59,030 nt of DNA from Bacteroidales bacterium. Its GTDB lineage: Bacteria; Bacteroidota; Bacteroidia; Bacteroidales; UBA932. The position numbers and the translations under genes were made by a program. The notes under the pieces are model-generated. The model was not told the DNA's origin. It did not search any database and worked only from the letters and a program-made list of their open reading frames with translations. The stretch covers positions 1-59,030 of the forward strand of contig JAKSKF010000006.1 of assembly GCA_024401825.1 (NCBI GenBank), written 5' to 3'. Each line of letters begins with the position of its first letter. The first letter of the stretch is position 1. Below, one piece after another: positions 29,626-38,372 of this stretch.

Positions 29626-30196
29626 CGTCTGCCTCTTTCTTTTTCATCAGTTTAACAGCGTTCTCTATAGCCAGGGTGTACGCGCGCGACGTGATGGTGG
29701 AAGCGGTTATCGCGTCCACGTCTCCGCCGTCCTTGCGGACCGAAAGTTTCTTCACGGAAGGGTCGAATCCCTCGAACTGCTTCACGAAGGCCGAGGAACT
29801 GTCCTCGCACTTCGCGCCGAGGCCCGGAGTCTCGCTGTGGGACAGGACCTTGGTGGCGCACACGCTGCCGTCCCTCATAACACCCACAAGCACTGTCAGG
29901 GAGCCGCCGAATCCGTTGACCGTGGAGCTGACCGCGGTTGCGCAGGGATTGCCCTCGGCATCGACAGCCTCGTAGCACTGGTATTCGACTCCTTCCATCT
30001 CACGGCTGTCGGCATCAGTATTCACCGTGCATCCCTGAGGGACGACCTCGGACAGGGACTGCTCGAGATTCGCCCTGGCCGCCGCCTTGATGGGTTCGAA
30101 GGTCACCGCATACACGACACCCAGAATAGCGGAGCACAGAAGGCACACCGCAGTCAGGCACAATGCCATATTTCCAAGAGTAGATTTTGCAGCCAT
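29618..30196 (-). CDS. rnfG: Rnf complex FMN-binding subunit RnfG
   Basis: RnfG carries a covalent FMN on the outer face of the membrane. The 192-residue protein has one N-terminal membrane anchor (MALCLTAVCLLCSAILGVVYAV) and a periplasmic FMN_bind domain. The flavinylation segment is DAITASTITSRAYT near 158-171, a variant of the usual S/T-G-A-T-x-T/S motif with the acceptor threonine kept. A LSHSETPGLGAKCED motif precedes it. One nucleotide separates it from rnfD. Confidence 0.94.
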   Translation of the reverse strand: MAAKSTLGNMALCLTAVCLLCSAILGVVYAVTFEPIKAAARANLEQSLSEVVPQGCTVNTDADSREMEGVEYQCYEAVDAEGNPCATAVSSTVNGFGGSLTVLVGVMRDGSVCATKVLSHSETPGLGAKCEDSSSAFVKQFEGFDPSVKKLSVRKDGGDVDAITASTITSRAYTLAIENAVKLMKKKEADDE

Positions 30197-30197
30197 C

Positions 30198-31169
30198 CTA
30201 TTTCCTCCCGTATTTTCTCTGGTGGAACTTCCTGTTCAGAAGAGGCACCGCCATATTCATTATGAGAATAGCGAAAGACATTCCCTCGGGATATGAGCCG
30301 AAGTAACGTATCATCATCACTATGAATCCTATTCCTATGCCGTAGATGACTCCCCCGCCGTTGCTCATAGGAGAGGTGACGTAATCTGTAGCCATAAAGC
30401 AGGCGCCCAGGACGACTCCTCCGGTAAGGAGATTGAACAGGGGGTCGGTATATTGCGCGGGGTCGATGAGCCAGAACACGCCTGAAACCAATGCGACGGT
30501 TGCAAAGACGCTCAGTGTAATCCAGGGTTTCACAACCTTGCGGCACAGCAGATATACAAAGCCCAGAAGCAGGGCGGCAGTGGATATTTCACCGGCGGAA
30601 CCTCCTATGTTGAGAAACAGTGTGCGAAGATAATCCGTCCCCGCAACCGCAGCGGCTCCACCTTCGGCAACCTTGCCCAGAAGGGTCGCTCCGGAAACGG
30701 CATCCGTGGAATGGATGAATCCGGGGGTGACGGTCCAGTCGGTCATATAGGCGGGGAAGGATATGAGCAGGAACACCCTCGCCGCAATGGCCGGGTTGAA
30801 AATGTTCTGGCCCAATCCTCCGAAAGACATTTTGGCCACCCCGATGGCAAAGACCGCTCCTGTCAGGACCACCCACCAGGGAGTGGTGACGGGAAGATTC
30901 ATAGCCAGCAGCAGGCCTGTCACCAGCGCCGCCGGGCCGCAGAACGCGCCCTTTTTCTTCATCAGGAACCGGGCTATGACCCATTCCAGAGCCACGCAGG
31001 ACACCGCGCTTACGCCGAGCACCAGAAGTTCCGCCCATCCGTAGAAGAGGACAGACACCGCGACGGCAGGCAGGAGCGCAATGCAGACGTCACCCATAAT
31101 GGCTGACACAGACGCCTTTGCGTGCACGTGAGGACTAGGTGAGACTAACTGAATTTCCATATCGCGCAT
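30198..31169 (-). CDS. rnfD: Rnf complex membrane subunit RnfD
   Basis: RnfD is the large membrane subunit with a second covalent FMN. The 323-residue protein has many membrane segments and a periplasmic loop with DAVSGATLLGKV, the SGAT flavinylation motif. It opens with EIQLVSPSPHVHAKASVSAIM, typical of RnfD/NqrB. Its start overlaps the rnfC stop (TAATG). Confidence 0.95.
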   Translation of the reverse strand: MRDMEIQLVSPSPHVHAKASVSAIMGDVCIALLPAVAVSVLFYGWAELLVLGVSAVSCVALEWVIARFLMKKKGAFCGPAALVTGLLLAMNLPVTTPWWVVLTGAVFAIGVAKMSFGGLGQNIFNPAIAARVFLLISFPAYMTDWTVTPGFIHSTDAVSGATLLGKVAEGGAAAVAGTDYLRTLFLNIGGSAGEISTAALLLGFVYLLCRKVVKPWITLSVFATVALVSGVFWLIDPAQYTDPLFNLLTGGVVLGACFMATDYVTSPMSNGGGVIYGIGIGFIVMMIRYFGSYPEGMSFAILIMNMAVPLLNRKFHQRKYGRK

Positions 31170-32563
31170 TATTTTTTTTCTTCAACTTTTGCGGCCTCGG
31201 CGGCAGCCTTTGCGGCGGCCGCGCGGGCGCGGATGACACCCATAACCTGACCCTTTGCCATACGGATGGAGTCGAGAAGTGGAATATGGGCGGGGCAACT
31301 GTACAGACAGCAGCCGCATTCTATGCAGTCCTGAGCGGCGTTTTTCTCAAGGCCGTCAACGTCTCCCGCCTTGTAGAGACGGTTGAGCAGGAAGGGCTCC
31401 AGCCCCATCGGGCAGGCGTCTGCGCAGCGTCCGCAACGGATGCAGTTCTGCGCGGCCTTGCGTTTCGTAGCCTTGGCGCTGAGATACAGAATGGAGGAAG
31501 ACCCCTTGACCGTACAGGCGTCAAGATTGGCCACGGCCTTTCCCATCATAGGGCCTCCGCTGACAATCTTGGCCGCATTCTCCGGAACTCCCCCTGCCTG
31601 TTCGGCAATATATGAAAGAGGCATTCCTATGCGGAAGAGGTAATTGTGCATCCTGTCTTCGGGGATGCAGTCTCCGGTTACGGTGAGCGTATTGGTAAGC
31701 AGCGGGCGGTTCTTCTGCACCGCATCGTAAACCGCCAGCGCGGTCGCCACGTTCTGCACCACTGCGCCTACACTGATGGGAAGGCCTCCGGACGCCACTT
31801 CCCTCCCCATTACGGCGGATATGAGCTGTTTCTCTCCTCCCTGGGGATATTTCTTCTTCAGGACACTGATGCCGATTCCGGCATAACCGAGTTCCGCAAG
31901 GGCCTCGGACATAGCCCTGATTGCCTCAGGCTTGTTTTCCTCTATGCCTATCACGCACCTGCATCCTCCAAGAACCTTCTGCATTATGGCGGCGCCGACG
32001 ATTATCTCCCTGGGGCGCTCAAGCATTATGCGGCAGTCGCTCGTAAGGAAAGGCTCGCACTCCGCTCCGTTGATTATCAGGCACTCCGCGATGGAACCGG
32101 GGGCGGGATTGAGTTTCACGTGGGTGGGGAAGGTCGCTCCTCCAAGGCCCACCACTCCGCAGTTCTGGATTTTCTTGAGAATTTCAAGTCTGTCCTCGGG
32201 AATCTGCGTAACCAGGGTATCGCTCAGGTCTATTCCTTCCGCCCATTCATCCCCCTCGACGGCAATTTCAATGTGCGTCATATCGTTGCCGGCCAGGTCC
32301 TTGCGCGGACCTATGGACTTGACCGTACCGCTCGCGGGCGAGTGGACGAAAGCGGAGATGAATCCTCCGGGCTCGGCTATGACCTGTCCCGTCTTGACCT
32401 TGTCCCCGACAGCCACCGTCGGCTTGGCGGGCGCTCCGAGATGCTGGGCCATCGACACGTACATCACGGGAGGAAGAGGAAGGACCTCTATGGGGCGGTG
32501 AGAGGCGAACTTGCTGTCGGCGGGATGAATCCCTCCGATTGCGAACGTGATTTTTTTACTCAT
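31169..32563 (-). CDS. rnfC: Rnf complex subunit RnfC
   Basis: RnfC is the NADH/FMN-binding peripheral subunit on the cytoplasmic side. The 464-residue protein has the N-terminal barrel (GGIHPADSKFAS near 10), the Rossmann-like NADH/FMN domain with GLGGATFPTHVKL near 137, a SLBB domain, and two C-terminal 4Fe-4S motifs CIRCGRCADACP and CIECGCCLYSCP. An alanine/lysine-rich tail ends the protein, shorter than the long repeat tails of enterobacterial RnfC. It overlaps the end of rnfB by 8 nt. Confidence 0.96.
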   Translation of the reverse strand: MSKKITFAIGGIHPADSKFASHRPIEVLPLPPVMYVSMAQHLGAPAKPTVAVGDKVKTGQVIAEPGGFISAFVHSPASGTVKSIGPRKDLAGNDMTHIEIAVEGDEWAEGIDLSDTLVTQIPEDRLEILKKIQNCGVVGLGGATFPTHVKLNPAPGSIAECLIINGAECEPFLTSDCRIMLERPREIIVGAAIMQKVLGGCRCVIGIEENKPEAIRAMSEALAELGYAGIGISVLKKKYPQGGEKQLISAVMGREVASGGLPISVGAVVQNVATALAVYDAVQKNRPLLTNTLTVTGDCIPEDRMHNYLFRIGMPLSYIAEQAGGVPENAAKIVSGGPMMGKAVANLDACTVKGSSSILYLSAKATKRKAAQNCIRCGRCADACPMGLEPFLLNRLYKAGDVDGLEKNAAQDCIECGCCLYSCPAHIPLLDSIRMAKGQVMGVIRARAAAAKAAAEAAKVEEKK

Positions 32564-33404
32564 TGGTGACCTCCTTCTTTGGAAGAACAGGGAAATTCAC
32601 GGCGTGTATTGCACCCGTGGGGCACTCGGCCACACATTTCTTGCAAAGCCTGCACTTTGTGAAATCTATGTATGCAAGATTGTCCTGGACGCTTATGGCT
32701 TCCTTCTCGCAGACCTTGGCGCACTTGCCGCATCCTATGCAGGCGACGGTGCAGGCCTTGCGGGCCACTCCGCCCTTGTCCTTGTTGACACAACTGACAT
32801 AAACCCTCATACCGCGGGGTCCCTTGTTCCTCAGTTCAATCACACCCTTGGGGCAAGCCTTCACACAGGCGCCGCAGGCGGTACACTTGCTTTCATCCAC
32901 CACGGGGAGACCCGTTTCCGGGTCCATCGAGAGAGCTCCGAACCGACAGGCCGAGACGCAGTCTCCGCAACCCAGGCATCCGAAAGGGCATCCGGTGTCG
33001 CCGCTGTACAGGGCGGCCTTGACCTTGCAGGACTGCATTCCGTCATAGACATTCGTGCGGGGCCTGTGGCTGCAGCTGCCGTCACAACGTACAACAGCAA
33101 CCTGAGGGGCCTTCTCCTTGATTTCATACCCAAGAATGGCGGCCACCTTCTTCATCACCTCATTTCCGCCTACCGGACAGTAATTGTTGTCCAGGTTGGG
33201 GGCCTTGACGGCGGCGTCGGCAAAGGCGCGGCATCCTGCGAATCCGCAGCCGCCGCAGTTGGCGCCGGGCATAACCTTTTCTATCTCATCTATCCTGGGG
33301 TCTTCCTCCACCTTGAATTTCTTCGCGACGAAGAAAAGAAGCAGAGACAGAAGAAGTCCCAAACCGGAAAGAACCGCAATTGTCCAGATGATAATTCCAG
33401 TCAT
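32556..33404 (-). CDS. rnfB: Rnf complex ferredoxin subunit RnfB
   Basis: RnfB accepts electrons from reduced ferredoxin. The 282-residue protein has an N-terminal membrane anchor (IIIWTIAVLSGLGLLLSLLL), the four-cysteine Fe-S domain CGGCGFAGCRAFADAAV with a later CPVGG, then several 4Fe-4S motifs including CLGCGDCVSAC, CTACGACVKACP, CIGCGKCAKVC and CRLCKKCVAECP. The anchor plus multi-cluster ferredoxin head is the usual Rnf form. It overlaps rseC upstream by 4 nt. Confidence 0.96.
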   Translation of the reverse strand: MTGIIIWTIAVLSGLGLLLSLLLFFVAKKFKVEEDPRIDEIEKVMPGANCGGCGFAGCRAFADAAVKAPNLDNNYCPVGGNEVMKKVAAILGYEIKEKAPQVAVVRCDGSCSHRPRTNVYDGMQSCKVKAALYSGDTGCPFGCLGCGDCVSACRFGALSMDPETGLPVVDESKCTACGACVKACPKGVIELRNKGPRGMRVYVSCVNKDKGGVARKACTVACIGCGKCAKVCEKEAISVQDNLAYIDFTKCRLCKKCVAECPTGAIHAVNFPVLPKKEVTNE

Positions 33405-33823
33405 TGTTTTTCCTCTATATAAAAGACATATTCATTCCTGAGCCTGTTCCGAAACAGCCATATCACAAAATAGTAAACGGCGACGGCCCCGAGGGACACC
33501 AGTCCGGCCACAAGTTCGGCCGCTCCCAGTCCCAGGGCGCACAGAAGCGCGGCCACCAGCACAATCAGCGGCACCACGTAGGCAATCCAGACTGCCTTGA
33601 AGCCCATAGTCCTGCGCAAAAACACATTGACATCCTGGCCCACCCGCCAGCCTGTTCCCGACGTGGGCACATATATGGTTTTTTCCCTGCTTTCCCCCAC
33701 AGCGCACAAAGACCTTGCGTGACAGGATGAGCATCCCGATTCGGAGACTATTTCCACCGTAGTCACCGTGGAGCTTATCTCCACTATTCTGCCCTCGTGG
33801 GAAATGTCGTCAGAATGCTTCAT
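33401..33823 (-). CDS. RseC/MucC-like positive regulator family protein linked to Rnf
   Basis: The 140-residue protein has a small N-terminal domain with CSSCHARSLCAVGE (four cysteines, probably a metal or Fe-S site), then two membrane segments (VWIAYVVPLIVLVAALLCALG and LVSLGAVAVYYFVIWLF) and a short tail. This is the SoxR-reducing/RseC family found just before rnfB in many Bacteroidota. The ATG at 33823 lies inside the end of dnaB (14-nt overlap); a longer frame to 33862 adds unrelated residues. A role in Rnf assembly or cluster maintenance is inferred from context. Confidence 0.88.
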   Translation of the reverse strand: MKHSDDISHEGRIVEISSTVTTVEIVSESGCSSCHARSLCAVGESREKTIYVPTSGTGWRVGQDVNVFLRRTMGFKAVWIAYVVPLIVLVAALLCALGLGAAELVAGLVSLGAVAVYYFVIWLFRNRLRNEYVFYIEEKQ

Positions 33824-35267
33824 TGCTGGGGAAATCCTCTGAATTGTCCGTATTGCCGGCAAACGCGATGGGAGCCCTTGCAGCCCTTATGTCCATAGCT
33901 TCGTCCGGCTCTATGAACTTGACCTGCTCGCTCTTGAATACCATATTTATTTCCGCGGTTTCACCGTTTCTGTGCTTTGCTATGATGACCTGGGTCTTTT
34001 CCCTGTCTTCAGGGTTCTCACTCATTCCCATATAGTCCGGACGGTGGATGAACAGCACCATATCCGCATCCTGCTCTATGGAACCCGACTCGCGAAGGTC
34101 GCTGAGCTGGGGTTTGCCTGTGCCTCCCGTACGCTGTACCGCCTGACGGGAAAGCTGGGACAATGCAATGATGGGGACGTTGTGCTCCTTGGCCGTCGCC
34201 TTGAGGGTCCTGGAGATTGCCGCAACCTCCTGTTCGCGCATCCCTTTCAGTTCGGAAGGGCCCTGCATCAACTGAAGATAATCCACTATGATGAGTCTGA
34301 CGCCCTTGTTCTTCACCAGGTTCTTTACCTTCGACCTGAATTCCCCGACAGGAATGCTGGGAGTGTCGTCAATGTATAGGGCGGACTTGCTCAAAGCCTT
34401 GATTTTGAACTCGAGTTGCTGCCATTCGTAGCCCTCGAGCTTCACTCCGCCCTTGATTTTGTCAGCGCTGAGTCCTGTTTCGGACGTCATAAGACGCTTG
34501 GCAAGCTGTATTGCGGACATTTCAAGCGAGAAAAACGCTACCGGCATCTGATGTTCCACGGCGGCGTTGCGGGCAAGGTTCAGCGCAAAGGCCGTCTTTC
34601 CCACGGAGGGACGGGCGGCGAGTATGATGAGGTCTGAAGGCTGCCAGCCCATAGTGATGCGGTCTATGCTCACGAATCCGGAAGGCACGCCGCTCAGGCC
34701 GGAACTGTTCTGAAGGTCCTGAATGGAGTTGATTGCCTCGTTGATGACTGCGCCTATTTCGCGGACGTCCCTCTTTATGTTGTTGTCCGTCGCCTCGAAG
34801 ACCTTGGTCTGGGCCATATCGATGAGCTTGTCCACGTCAACCGACTCGTCGTACGCATTCTTGAGAATCAGGTTGGACGCCGTGATGAGGTCTCTCTGTA
34901 TGGCCTTCTGCTTGAGAATCTTGATGTAGAATTCCAGATGGGCGGCCGAGGCCACTTTCCCGGACAGGCCGGACAGGACGACGGGGCCGCCGACCGCATC
35001 CAGGTTGCCCAGGGACTTCAGCTTGGAGGAGACCGTCACTATATCCACGGGGCTGTGCTCGTTCACAAGCTTGCACATTGCCTCGTATATCATCTTGTGG
35101 CGGGGGTCATAGAAGCTGTTGGCATTGAGTTCCTCCATCGCCTGGTCCACGCTGGACTGCTCGAGGAGCATCGCGCCGAGGACAGCTTCTTCGACGTCAA
35201 GAGCCTGAGGGGGTTTGTTGCCCATCTCAAGCTCCGTGTAATTTGTGCGAGTTTTAGGCTCGGCCAT
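33810..35267 (-). CDS. dnaB: Replicative DNA helicase DnaB
   Basis: DnaB is the hexameric 5'-3' helicase that unwinds the replication fork. The 485-residue protein has the N-terminal helical domain (PPQALDVEEAVLGAMLLE near 18), the RecA-like ATPase with Walker A AARPSVGKTAFALN near 216, Walker B LIIVDYLQLM near 328, and the LRESGSIEQDADMVLFIHR arginine-finger region. No intein is present. The ATG at 35267 follows an in-frame GTG and lies 10 nt from the cdsZ stop. Its 3' end contains the rseC start. Confidence 0.97.
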   Translation of the reverse strand: MAEPKTRTNYTELEMGNKPPQALDVEEAVLGAMLLEQSSVDQAMEELNANSFYDPRHKMIYEAMCKLVNEHSPVDIVTVSSKLKSLGNLDAVGGPVVLSGLSGKVASAAHLEFYIKILKQKAIQRDLITASNLILKNAYDESVDVDKLIDMAQTKVFEATDNNIKRDVREIGAVINEAINSIQDLQNSSGLSGVPSGFVSIDRITMGWQPSDLIILAARPSVGKTAFALNLARNAAVEHQMPVAFFSLEMSAIQLAKRLMTSETGLSADKIKGGVKLEGYEWQQLEFKIKALSKSALYIDDTPSIPVGEFRSKVKNLVKNKGVRLIIVDYLQLMQGPSELKGMREQEVAAISRTLKATAKEHNVPIIALSQLSRQAVQRTGGTGKPQLSDLRESGSIEQDADMVLFIHRPDYMGMSENPEDREKTQVIIAKHRNGETAEINMVFKSEQVKFIEPDEAMDIRAARAPIAFAGNTDNSEDFPSNEAF

Positions 35268-35277
35268 CACAGACTTT

Positions 35278-36093
35278 CTACTTGATTTCTGAACTTACGA
35301 GTATGCGGCCGCAGTGCTCGCAGATGACGAGCTTCTTGCCTGACTCGATTTCGATTATGCGCTGGGGAGTCACGGTGTTGAAGCAGCCTCCGCAACTGTC
35401 TCCGTTATAGACTGAAACTACCGCGAGGTGGTTGTGGACGCTCGCGCGGATTCGCTCGTAGGCGCTCATCGTACGCTCGTCTATCTTCTTGGCGCAGGAC
35501 TCTCTCGTAGCCTTGAGCTGCTTTTCTTCGTTTGCGGTTGACTCCACTATGTTTTCGAGTTCCAGCTTCTTGGCCTCGAGGTCCTCGTTCCTCAGGGAGA
35601 TTCTCTCCTCCAGCCTTTCGATATCGGCCTTCTTTTCCTCTATCTGCTCCCTGGATTCCCTGATGTTCTTCTCTGAAATCATCCTCAGGAGGTTCAGGTT
35701 TTCCAGTTCCTTGTTGATGGAATCGAATTCACGGCTGTTGGTTATGTTGGCAAGCTGTTTCTGGTACCTGTCAATCTCCGCATCGTTGTCCGCTATGTCC
35801 TGCTGGGCTGCGAGTATCGCGTTGTTGAATTCCTCAACGAGCTGGGATATGCGGTCTTCCTTGGCCTTGAGGGAATCTATCTCATCCTCGAGGGCGGCTA
35901 CCTCCGAAGGAAGTTCTCCGCGGAGCTGGACGATTTTCTCTATTGCGTTGTCTGCGGCCTGGAGAGCGTACAGAGTCTTGAGTTTCTCTTCCACGCTGAG
36001 TTCCGAGTCCGCAAAGTTCTTCTGCAGGGACACGAAAGTTTCTTTCTGGTCAATGGGGGTGTCCACCCTCTTGATTTTCTTGGTAGTTGCCAT
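35278..36093 (-). CDS. cdsZ: Coiled-coil C4 zinc-ribbon protein (CdsZ-like)
   Basis: The 271-residue protein has a long coiled coil (about 20-210, rich in E, K, L and R heptads) and a C-terminal zinc ribbon with CGGC near 236 and CEHCG near 258. Relatives in Bacteroidota and Chlamydiota are named CdsZ and were originally a DUF164-type family; some are proposed to be regulatory. It is the first gene after the TATCTTTG box and probably leads a long operon with dnaB, rseC and rnf. The biochemical role is unknown. Confidence 0.85.
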   Translation of the reverse strand: MATTKKIKRVDTPIDQKETFVSLQKNFADSELSVEEKLKTLYALQAADNAIEKIVQLRGELPSEVAALEDEIDSLKAKEDRISQLVEEFNNAILAAQQDIADNDAEIDRYQKQLANITNSREFDSINKELENLNLLRMISEKNIRESREQIEEKKADIERLEERISLRNEDLEAKKLELENIVESTANEEKQLKATRESCAKKIDERTMSAYERIRASVHNHLAVVSVYNGDSCGGCFNTVTPQRIIEIESGKKLVICEHCGRILVSSEIK

Positions 36094-36141
36094 ATTGTAA
36101 CAGTAAATTTATCCGATTTTCAGCGCAAAACGCGCGAACGG

Positions 36142-36149
36142 CAAAGATA
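36142..36149 (-). promoter_or_regulatory. Predicted -7 promoter box for cdsZ-dnaB-rseC-rnf
   Basis: The minus strand reads TATCTTTG, a full match to TAnnTTTG, 48 nt before the cdsZ start and 8 nt beyond the merR stop. It is the only good box upstream of the nine tightly packed genes down to rnfA. Confidence 0.65.
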
Positions 36150-36157
36150 GCAATTTT

Positions 36158-36475
36158 TTACAAACTTTCCTTGATTTCAACAAGCTGCGCCCGAATTGCC
36201 TTCAGGGACTCCAGAGCCTTGACCTTTGTGTCCAGTTTCGACCTGTTTCCGGCCATTGCCCGCGAGGCTCCGTCAAGGGTCAGGCCATCGACTTTCACCA
36301 GATGCTTGACCTGTTTCAGCGTCTCTATGTCGGCCGCCGTGAAAAGCCTGTTTCCCTTGCCGTTTCGATGCGGTTTGACGTACTGCGCAAACTGCTTGGT
36401 CCAGAAACGGACGGCAGACACGTTCTCCTGCAGGATTTCCGCCGTTTCACCGATAGAGTAATAGAGTTTTTCCAT
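36158..36475 (-). CDS. MerR-family transcriptional regulator (small)
   Basis: The 105-residue protein has a winged helix-turn-helix at residues 4-75: YYSIGETAEILQENVSAVRFW, then NGKGNRLFTAADIETLKQVKHLV. There is no effector-binding domain, only a short helical tail for dimerisation. It follows the two M23 peptidase genes by 3 nt and is probably in their operon. The target is unknown; cell-envelope genes are plausible from context. Confidence 0.9.
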   Translation of the reverse strand: MEKLYYSIGETAEILQENVSAVRFWTKQFAQYVKPHRNGKGNRLFTAADIETLKQVKHLVKVDGLTLDGASRAMAGNRSKLDTKVKALESLKAIRAQLVEIKESL

Positions 36476-36478
36476 ATC

Positions 36479-37369
36479 TCAGTCCATTGATTGTTCCGTG
36501 TGTGAAGATACCAGGAGCGCTCCCGCGTAATCGTCCGGTCCGAAGGTTCCGAAAAGATAATCCACAGGGTCCCTGACAATTCCGTTCCTGATTATCTCAT
36601 AGTGCAGGTGAGGGGCGTAGGACGCTCCCGACATACCCACAGTCCCTATGACGTCTCCCGCCCTGACAAAACGTGACCTTGACACCCGTATGCTTCCCAG
36701 ATGGGCGTAACGGGTGACGAATCCTCCGGCGTGGGTGATTTCCACGACGTTTCCGTCATCGGTATTCGAGTGGGCCACGTAGGTGACCACACCGTTGCCC
36801 GCGGCCTTGACTTCGGTTCCCTGAGCCACAGGGAAGTCGAGCCCGTTGTGTCGCACCCTGACCTTGTAGGCGGGGTTGATTTTCTCTCCCACGGAGGCTC
36901 CGACCTGCGCATAGGACAGGTTGTCGAGAGGCGCCCTCATAGGAGGTATGACCGTTTTCTTCGCGGACAGGGCCTTGAAAATATCGAGGAAGTTCCTTTC
37001 TATCGCCCACTTTTTTTCCGACAGGGCGTCAACCTTGCTCTCCGCATATCTCTCCAATCTTGTTTCCGGGATGGTGTCGCTGTCAAAGGACCCGCTTATG
37101 TTGTCCGACGGGTCGAAGTATGGCGCGCGGCTGCTGAAAAGGTCGCGGTACACCTCGGCATCCCTGGTCTGGAGGTAGGCCACCTCGTCCTTCAGGAGAC
37201 TTTCCTTCTCCAGCATCTGCGAATACATTCTCCTGAAAGTCCTGTTCTCCGCCATAAGATTGCGTTCCGTGTCAGTGCTGACGAACAGGGCTATGGCGGC
37301 GTAGGCCACGAACGAGAGGCTCAGGACCATAAATGCATAAAGCAAGAATATGACCACACCCCTTTTCAT
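36479..37369 (-). CDS. M23 family (LytM-type) peptidoglycan endopeptidase, second of a pair
   Basis: The 296-residue protein has one N-terminal membrane segment (GVVIFLLYAFMVLSLSFVAY), a helical stalk, and a C-terminal M23 domain. The zinc ligands are intact in HNGLDFP (near 184) and HLHYEI (near 258), so it is predicted active on peptidoglycan cross-links. It overlaps the upstream M23 gene by 4 nt (ATGA). Length and layout mirror its neighbour, so the two look like diverged paralogues that could act as a pair anchored in the inner membrane. Confidence 0.93.
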   Translation of the reverse strand: MKRGVVIFLLYAFMVLSLSFVAYAAIALFVSTDTERNLMAENRTFRRMYSQMLEKESLLKDEVAYLQTRDAEVYRDLFSSRAPYFDPSDNISGSFDSDTIPETRLERYAESKVDALSEKKWAIERNFLDIFKALSAKKTVIPPMRAPLDNLSYAQVGASVGEKINPAYKVRVRHNGLDFPVAQGTEVKAAGNGVVTYVAHSNTDDGNVVEITHAGGFVTRYAHLGSIRVSRSRFVRAGDVIGTVGMSGASYAPHLHYEIIRNGIVRDPVDYLFGTFGPDDYAGALLVSSHTEQSMD

Positions 37370-38295
37370 CTGGCCGCGTCAAGTATCTTCCGGTACTCCT
37401 CCGTATTCATAGATATGTCCATATAGTTCATAGGATTCTGGGGAACGTCCTTGTAATGGACCTCGTAATGGAGGTGGGAACCCGTCGATTTGCCCGTACT
37501 TCCCATCAGTCCTATCCTGTCCCCCTTGCTGACCTTCTGGCCCTTGTGCACCAGCACCTTGCTCAAATGCCCGTACAGGGTGAGATAGCCGTAACCGTGA
37601 TTGATTTTCACCACGTTGCCGTATCCTCCGAAGTTGTACCCCGCGTCCTGGACCACACCGTCCCCCGTAGCGTATATCGCCGTCCCCTTTCTTGCAGATA
37701 TGTCCTGTCCCCTGTGCATTCGGACATCCCCGAACACGGGGTCTCTCCTGTAACCGAAGCGGCTTGAAAGCTTGAAGGCGTCCGGGTCGGGGTAAACGGG
37801 AGGAATGGCCGGCACCGAGGTGGCAAGGTCCCCCATCCTCTTGGCATAGGCCGAGACTTCATCCAGGGACCTGCTCCGCCAGACCATCCTTCTGCTCAGG
37901 CTGTCCATCCGGAGCATCGTTTCACCGCAGATGCCCGCGGTTTCGCCCTTTTTCTGCGCGAGGGCGGAAAAGTCCTCGTTCACCGCATCCAGACCGAACA
38001 TGCTGCGATACACCGAAGCGTCCCTGTTCTCTATGACGGAAAGCACCGCCTCATAACGGTTCAGCCTGTAATTGAGCATTTCGATACGCGAGCGGAGCCC
38101 CATATTGGTCTTCCGCAGAAGAGCCGTCTTGGGAAGAGGGCCCAAGTCATAGACGGAACTTGCAAAAAGGTATGCGAAGGCAAGAGCGAAGGAGGCCAGG
38201 ATGACCGCCACGCTGCGAAGGGCAAGCCCCCGCCTGGAGAATCTTTTGAACTCTCCCTTCAGATGGTCCTTGATTTTACGGTCCGTTTTTGACAT
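37366..38295 (-). CDS. M23 family (LytM-type) peptidoglycan endopeptidase, first of a pair
   Basis: The 309-residue protein has a cytoplasmic basic N terminus, one membrane segment (SVAVILASFALAFAYLFASSVY), a helical stalk and a C-terminal M23 domain with HRGQDIS near 194 and HLHYEVHYKD near 278, the complete zinc site. It is the first gene of M23-M23-merR, with its own TATATTTG box 10 nt from the start codon. Bacteroidota paralogues of this layout act in wall remodelling or shape. Confidence 0.94.
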   Translation of the reverse strand: MSKTDRKIKDHLKGEFKRFSRRGLALRSVAVILASFALAFAYLFASSVYDLGPLPKTALLRKTNMGLRSRIEMLNYRLNRYEAVLSVIENRDASVYRSMFGLDAVNEDFSALAQKKGETAGICGETMLRMDSLSRRMVWRSRSLDEVSAYAKRMGDLATSVPAIPPVYPDPDAFKLSSRFGYRRDPVFGDVRMHRGQDISARKGTAIYATGDGVVQDAGYNFGGYGNVVKINHGYGYLTLYGHLSKVLVHKGQKVSKGDRIGLMGSTGKSTGSHLHYEVHYKDVPQNPMNYMDISMNTEEYRKILDAAR

Positions 38296-38305
38296 ATAAT
38301 AGGTA

Positions 38306-38313
38306 CAAATATA
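38306..38313 (-). promoter_or_regulatory. Predicted -7 promoter box for M23-M23-merR
   Basis: The minus strand reads TATATTTG, a full consensus match, 10 nt before the ATG of the first M23 gene. It is divergent from the alaS box, with centres about 29 nt apart. Confidence 0.65.
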
Positions 38314-38334
38314 CTCATTTTACCAGAAAAACCG

Positions 38335-38342
38335 TATTTTTG
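38335..38342 (+). promoter_or_regulatory. Predicted -7 promoter box for alaS-lptG/fmt
   Basis: TATTTTTG is a full match to TAnnTTTG, 30 nt before the alaS ATG. Confidence 0.62.
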
Positions 38343-38372
38343 TAATCTGTATAAATATGTATCCGAACAGAT

